Source: CAYOBW01 sp964402115 (GTDB lineage Bacteria > Verrucomicrobiota > Kiritimatiellia > UBA8416 > CAYOBW01). From it: a stretch of 24,352 nucleotides of DNA. This document shows positions 22,761 through 24,352 of this stretch, piece by piece. The stretch lies in assembly GCA_964402115.1 (NCBI GenBank), contig CAYOBW010000094.1:1-24352 (forward strand), written 5' to 3'. Position 1 is the first letter of the stretch, and every line of letters starts with the position of its first letter. The notes beneath the pieces were generated by a model. That model was not told the origin of the DNA. It worked only from the letters and a program-made list of their open reading frames with translations, and did not search any database. The translations under genes were made by a program, and so were the position numbers.

Positions 22761-23960
22761 ATGACGAGCAAACGACTACCGATGAATGTTCTCGCGGCCG
22801 CACTTCTGCTGGCGTGGCCGAGCGCTTCGCGCGCCGCCGGGGGCCAGTCCTTTCGTCCGGGGCAGCTCTGGCCCGACGACAAGGGTGTCCACATCAACGC
22901 GCACGGGGGCGGCGTCCTCTTCCACGGCGGTCGCTACTACTGGTTCGGCGAGCACAAGATCGAAGGCAATGCCGGCAACGTCGCCCACGTCGGCGTTCAC
23001 GTCTACTCGTCGGGGGACTTGTACAACTGGAAGGACGAGGGGATCGCCCTGGCTGTCTCGGCGGACCCGCAGTCGGAGATCACGAAGGGCTGCGTCCTCG
23101 AGCGGCCCAAGGTCATCCGCAACGCGACGACCGGGAAGTTCGTCATGTACTTCCACCTGGAGCTCAAGGGCCGGGGCTACGGCGCGGCCCGCACCGGGAT
23201 CGCCGTCGCCGACCGCGTCACCGGCCCCTACACGTTCCTGCGCAGTCTGCGCCCGAACGCCGGGCAGTGGCCGATCAACGTGGCACCGGAGCAGCGGGAC
23301 CCCGCCTCGGTGGCGAAAGCCAAAGCCGCGGGCGACAACTTCAGCGGCGGACCCAATGAGGAGATCAAGCAGGTGAACATCCTGGGCGCCCATCACGCGG
23401 GCGGCCAGATGGCGCGCGACATGACGCTCTTTGTCGACGACGACGGGAAGGCCTACCACATCTTTGCGTCCGAGCACAACAGCACGCTGCACATCGCGGA
23501 GCTTACCGCGGACTACGTGGGGCACTCCGGTAAGTACGTGCGCCTTTTCGAGTACCGCTGGATGGAGGCCCCGGCCATCTGCAAGCGGCAGGGCCGGTAC
23601 TACCTCATCGCGTCCGGCTGCACGGGTTGGGCGCCCAACGCGGCGCGCTCTGCCGTCGCCGACTCGATCTGGGGCCCCTGGACGGAACTCGGGAATCCGT
23701 GCATCGGCACGAACCCCGGTAACAAACTTGGGCCGGAGAAGACCTTCGGCGGCCAGAGCACGTTCATCCTCCCGGTGCCGGGCAAGCCGGACGCCTTCAT
23801 CGCCATGTTCGACATCTGGCAGCCGGACAACGCCATCGACGGCCGGTACGCCTGGCTGCCGATCCGGTTCACGGACCAGGGTTTCCAGGTGGCATGGGCG
23901 GACGAGTGGACGCTCACCGCTTTCGACGAGATTGCCCTCGGTAAGCCTGGTCCGCGGTAG
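22761..23960 (+). CDS. Secreted glycoside hydrolase family 43, exo-beta-1,3-galactanase-like catalytic triad
   Basis: The 399-residue product starts at ATG 22761, chosen because it begins a good signal peptide (MTSKRLPMNVLAAALLLAWPSASRA); GAGGG lies upstream. The body is a five-bladed GH43 propeller: INAHGGGVLFHGGRYYWFGEHK (45-66), VHVYSSGDLYNW (79-90), LERPKVIRN (113-121), a RDMTLFVDDDGKAYHIFASE stretch (219-238), WMEAPAICKRQGRYYLI (267-283), GWAPN, and FGGQSTFILP (329-338). Classical GH43 enzymes have an Asp base in the first blade; here that region reads INAHGG. In the GH43_24 exo-beta-1,3-galactanases, as I recall, two Glu residues and a Gln acting as base are used; E114, E269 and Q332 fit those positions. 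A galactan substrate is therefore plausible but related subfamilies share the motifs. Residues about 163-218 look like an insertion. Confidence 0.9.
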   Translation: MTSKRLPMNVLAAALLLAWPSASRAAGGQSFRPGQLWPDDKGVHINAHGGGVLFHGGRYYWFGEHKIEGNAGNVAHVGVHVYSSGDLYNWKDEGIALAVSADPQSEITKGCVLERPKVIRNATTGKFVMYFHLELKGRGYGAARTGIAVADRVTGPYTFLRSLRPNAGQWPINVAPEQRDPASVAKAKAAGDNFSGGPNEEIKQVNILGAHHAGGQMARDMTLFVDDDGKAYHIFASEHNSTLHIAELTADYVGHSGKYVRLFEYRWMEAPAICKRQGRYYLIASGCTGWAPNAARSAVADSIWGPWTELGNPCIGTNPGNKLGPEKTFGGQSTFILPVPGKPDAFIAMFDIWQPDNAIDGRYAWLPIRFTDQGFQVAWADEWTLTAFDEIALGKPGPR

Positions 23961-24010
23961 CCCTGCGCGGAAGCGCGCGGCGCCGGATGGTCCCCAGTAC
24001 CGTGGGCGCT
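23961..24010. other. Convergent intergenic gap without a toxin gene
   Basis: Only 50 bases separate the GH43 stop from the stop of the FitA-like antitoxin. A GC-rich hairpin (GCGC-GGAA-GCGC) follows the GH43 stop. The PIN-domain toxin normally encoded directly after such an antitoxin cannot fit here. Confidence 0.6.
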
Positions 24011-24235
24011 TCAGCTTCGCGATCCAACCAGTTCACGCGAGGCTGGCGCCCCGGTGACTTTCGCCGGCCGCACGGACGGGTAGACGACCGGCGTGGCGCT
24101 GGCCTCCTCCCAAGCTGCCACCTGCGTCAGAATATCCCGCAGCTCCTTCTGCATGGAGACACCCCGGCTTCGTGCCCGTGACCGGAGCGCGGCCACCACC
24201 TTCTCGTCTACATCGCGTACCAGCAACTGGCTCAT
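24011..24235 (-). CDS. Orphan FitA-like ribbon-helix-helix antitoxin
   Basis: The 74-residue product matches FitA/VapB-type antitoxins: N-terminal strand SQLLVRDVDEKV, helix VAALRSRARSRGVS and helix MQKELRDIL, the ribbon-helix-helix DNA-binding fold. These residues bind DNA as dimers, and the C-terminal tail (here the VRPAKVTGAPAS region, about 55-66) normally blocks a VapC/FitB PIN-domain RNase encoded immediately downstream. No such gene is present downstream on this strand, where the GH43 gene lies convergently. The start ATG follows GGAAAGAG. A perfect 19-bp palindrome lies 20-38 bases upstream. The tail looks near full length, so the antitoxin could still be expressed and autoregulated without a local toxin. 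Confidence 0.8.
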   Translation of the reverse strand: MSQLLVRDVDEKVVAALRSRARSRGVSMQKELRDILTQVAAWEEASATPVVYPSVRPAKVTGAPASRELVGSRS

Positions 24236-24254
24236 GGGACTCTTTCCTTTCGAC

Positions 24255-24273
24255 TGCTATCAAGATGATAGCA
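24255..24273 (-). promoter_or_regulatory. Perfect palindromic operator overlapping the antitoxin -10
   Basis: TGCTATCA-AGA-TGATAGCA is a perfect 8-bp inverted repeat with a 3-base centre. On the minus strand it contains TGC-TATCAT, an extended -10 matching TATAAT at 5/6. TTAACG 16 bp further upstream is a possible -35 (4/6). Binding of the ribbon-helix-helix protein here would block its own promoter, the usual autoregulation of such loci. Confidence 0.65.
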
Positions 24274-24352
24274 TGCTGACGTGGGGCGTTAACCGGATCG
24301 CCAGGGCAAACGCATCTCATCCCTCGAACTTCTGCCGCTGAAAAGAACGCGT
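24274..24352. other. Window end, no feature seen
   Basis: Beyond the antitoxin promoter I see no gene start, repeat or RNA in the last 79 bases. Confidence 0.4.

Overview
The window is one high-GC stretch (about two-thirds GC by eye) with fourteen protein-coding loci judged real or recently real. Protein content points to the Planctomycetota-Verrucomicrobiota-Kiritimatiellota-Lentisphaerota (PVC) group: an HzsA-related cytochrome-like protein, a DUF1080 (3-keto-disaccharide hydrolase) protein, a BNR_4 propeller protein, Tat-exported enzymes, a secreted EF-hand protein and an RHS/YD-repeat giant. Most products carry Sec or Tat signals, so the region mainly serves the cell envelope and extracellular carbohydrate metabolism (GH29 fucosidase, GH43, BNR_4, DUF1080, a putative TIM-barrel hydrolase). 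The phylum assignment is inference from gene content.

Layout. 1-474 is a gene-free mosaic of direct repeats, hairpin (REP-like) units and an EcoRI-site-containing inverted repeat. 475-3315 (+) is a large secreted protein of unknown family. 3334-3923 (-) is a graveyard: an antitoxin fused in frame to the last residues of its ParE-type toxin, then a short C-terminal scrap of a probable DNA methyltransferase. 4069-8495 (+) is a two-gene unit, BNR_4 protein plus GT39-like membrane protein, coupled by a GTGA overlap. 8531-9997 (-) is a Tat-exported sugar-isomerase-like protein. 10239-15461 (-) is a two-gene RHS unit: a short YD/calcium-repeat protein followed by a 1507-residue RHS protein. 15462-15841 holds two opposed REP hairpins and a promoter/leader. 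15842-16636 (+) is the DUF1080 protein, convergent with a DUF4143 ATPase (16691-17926, -). 18075-22640 (+) looks like one transcription unit (HzsA-related, GH29, EF-hand), closed by a strong UUCG-loop terminator. 22761-23960 (+) is a GH43 enzyme. 24011-24235 (-) is an orphan FitA-like antitoxin with a perfect palindromic operator.

The most interesting non-coding signal is an 85-bp gapless element (72/85 identical) in front of two unrelated genes, the DUF1080 gene and the HzsA-related gene. It carries a conserved TTGAAA-N17-CATGCT promoter and a start region. In the second copy the ancestral start codon now opens a four-codon leader ORF just ahead of the real gene. Other structured elements are a REP pair whose two differences are compensatory, and a 35-bp palindrome abutting the ATPase start codon. 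I found no tRNA, rRNA, CRISPR array, transposase or integrase. No single complete new defence or metabolic system can be claimed from this sequence alone.
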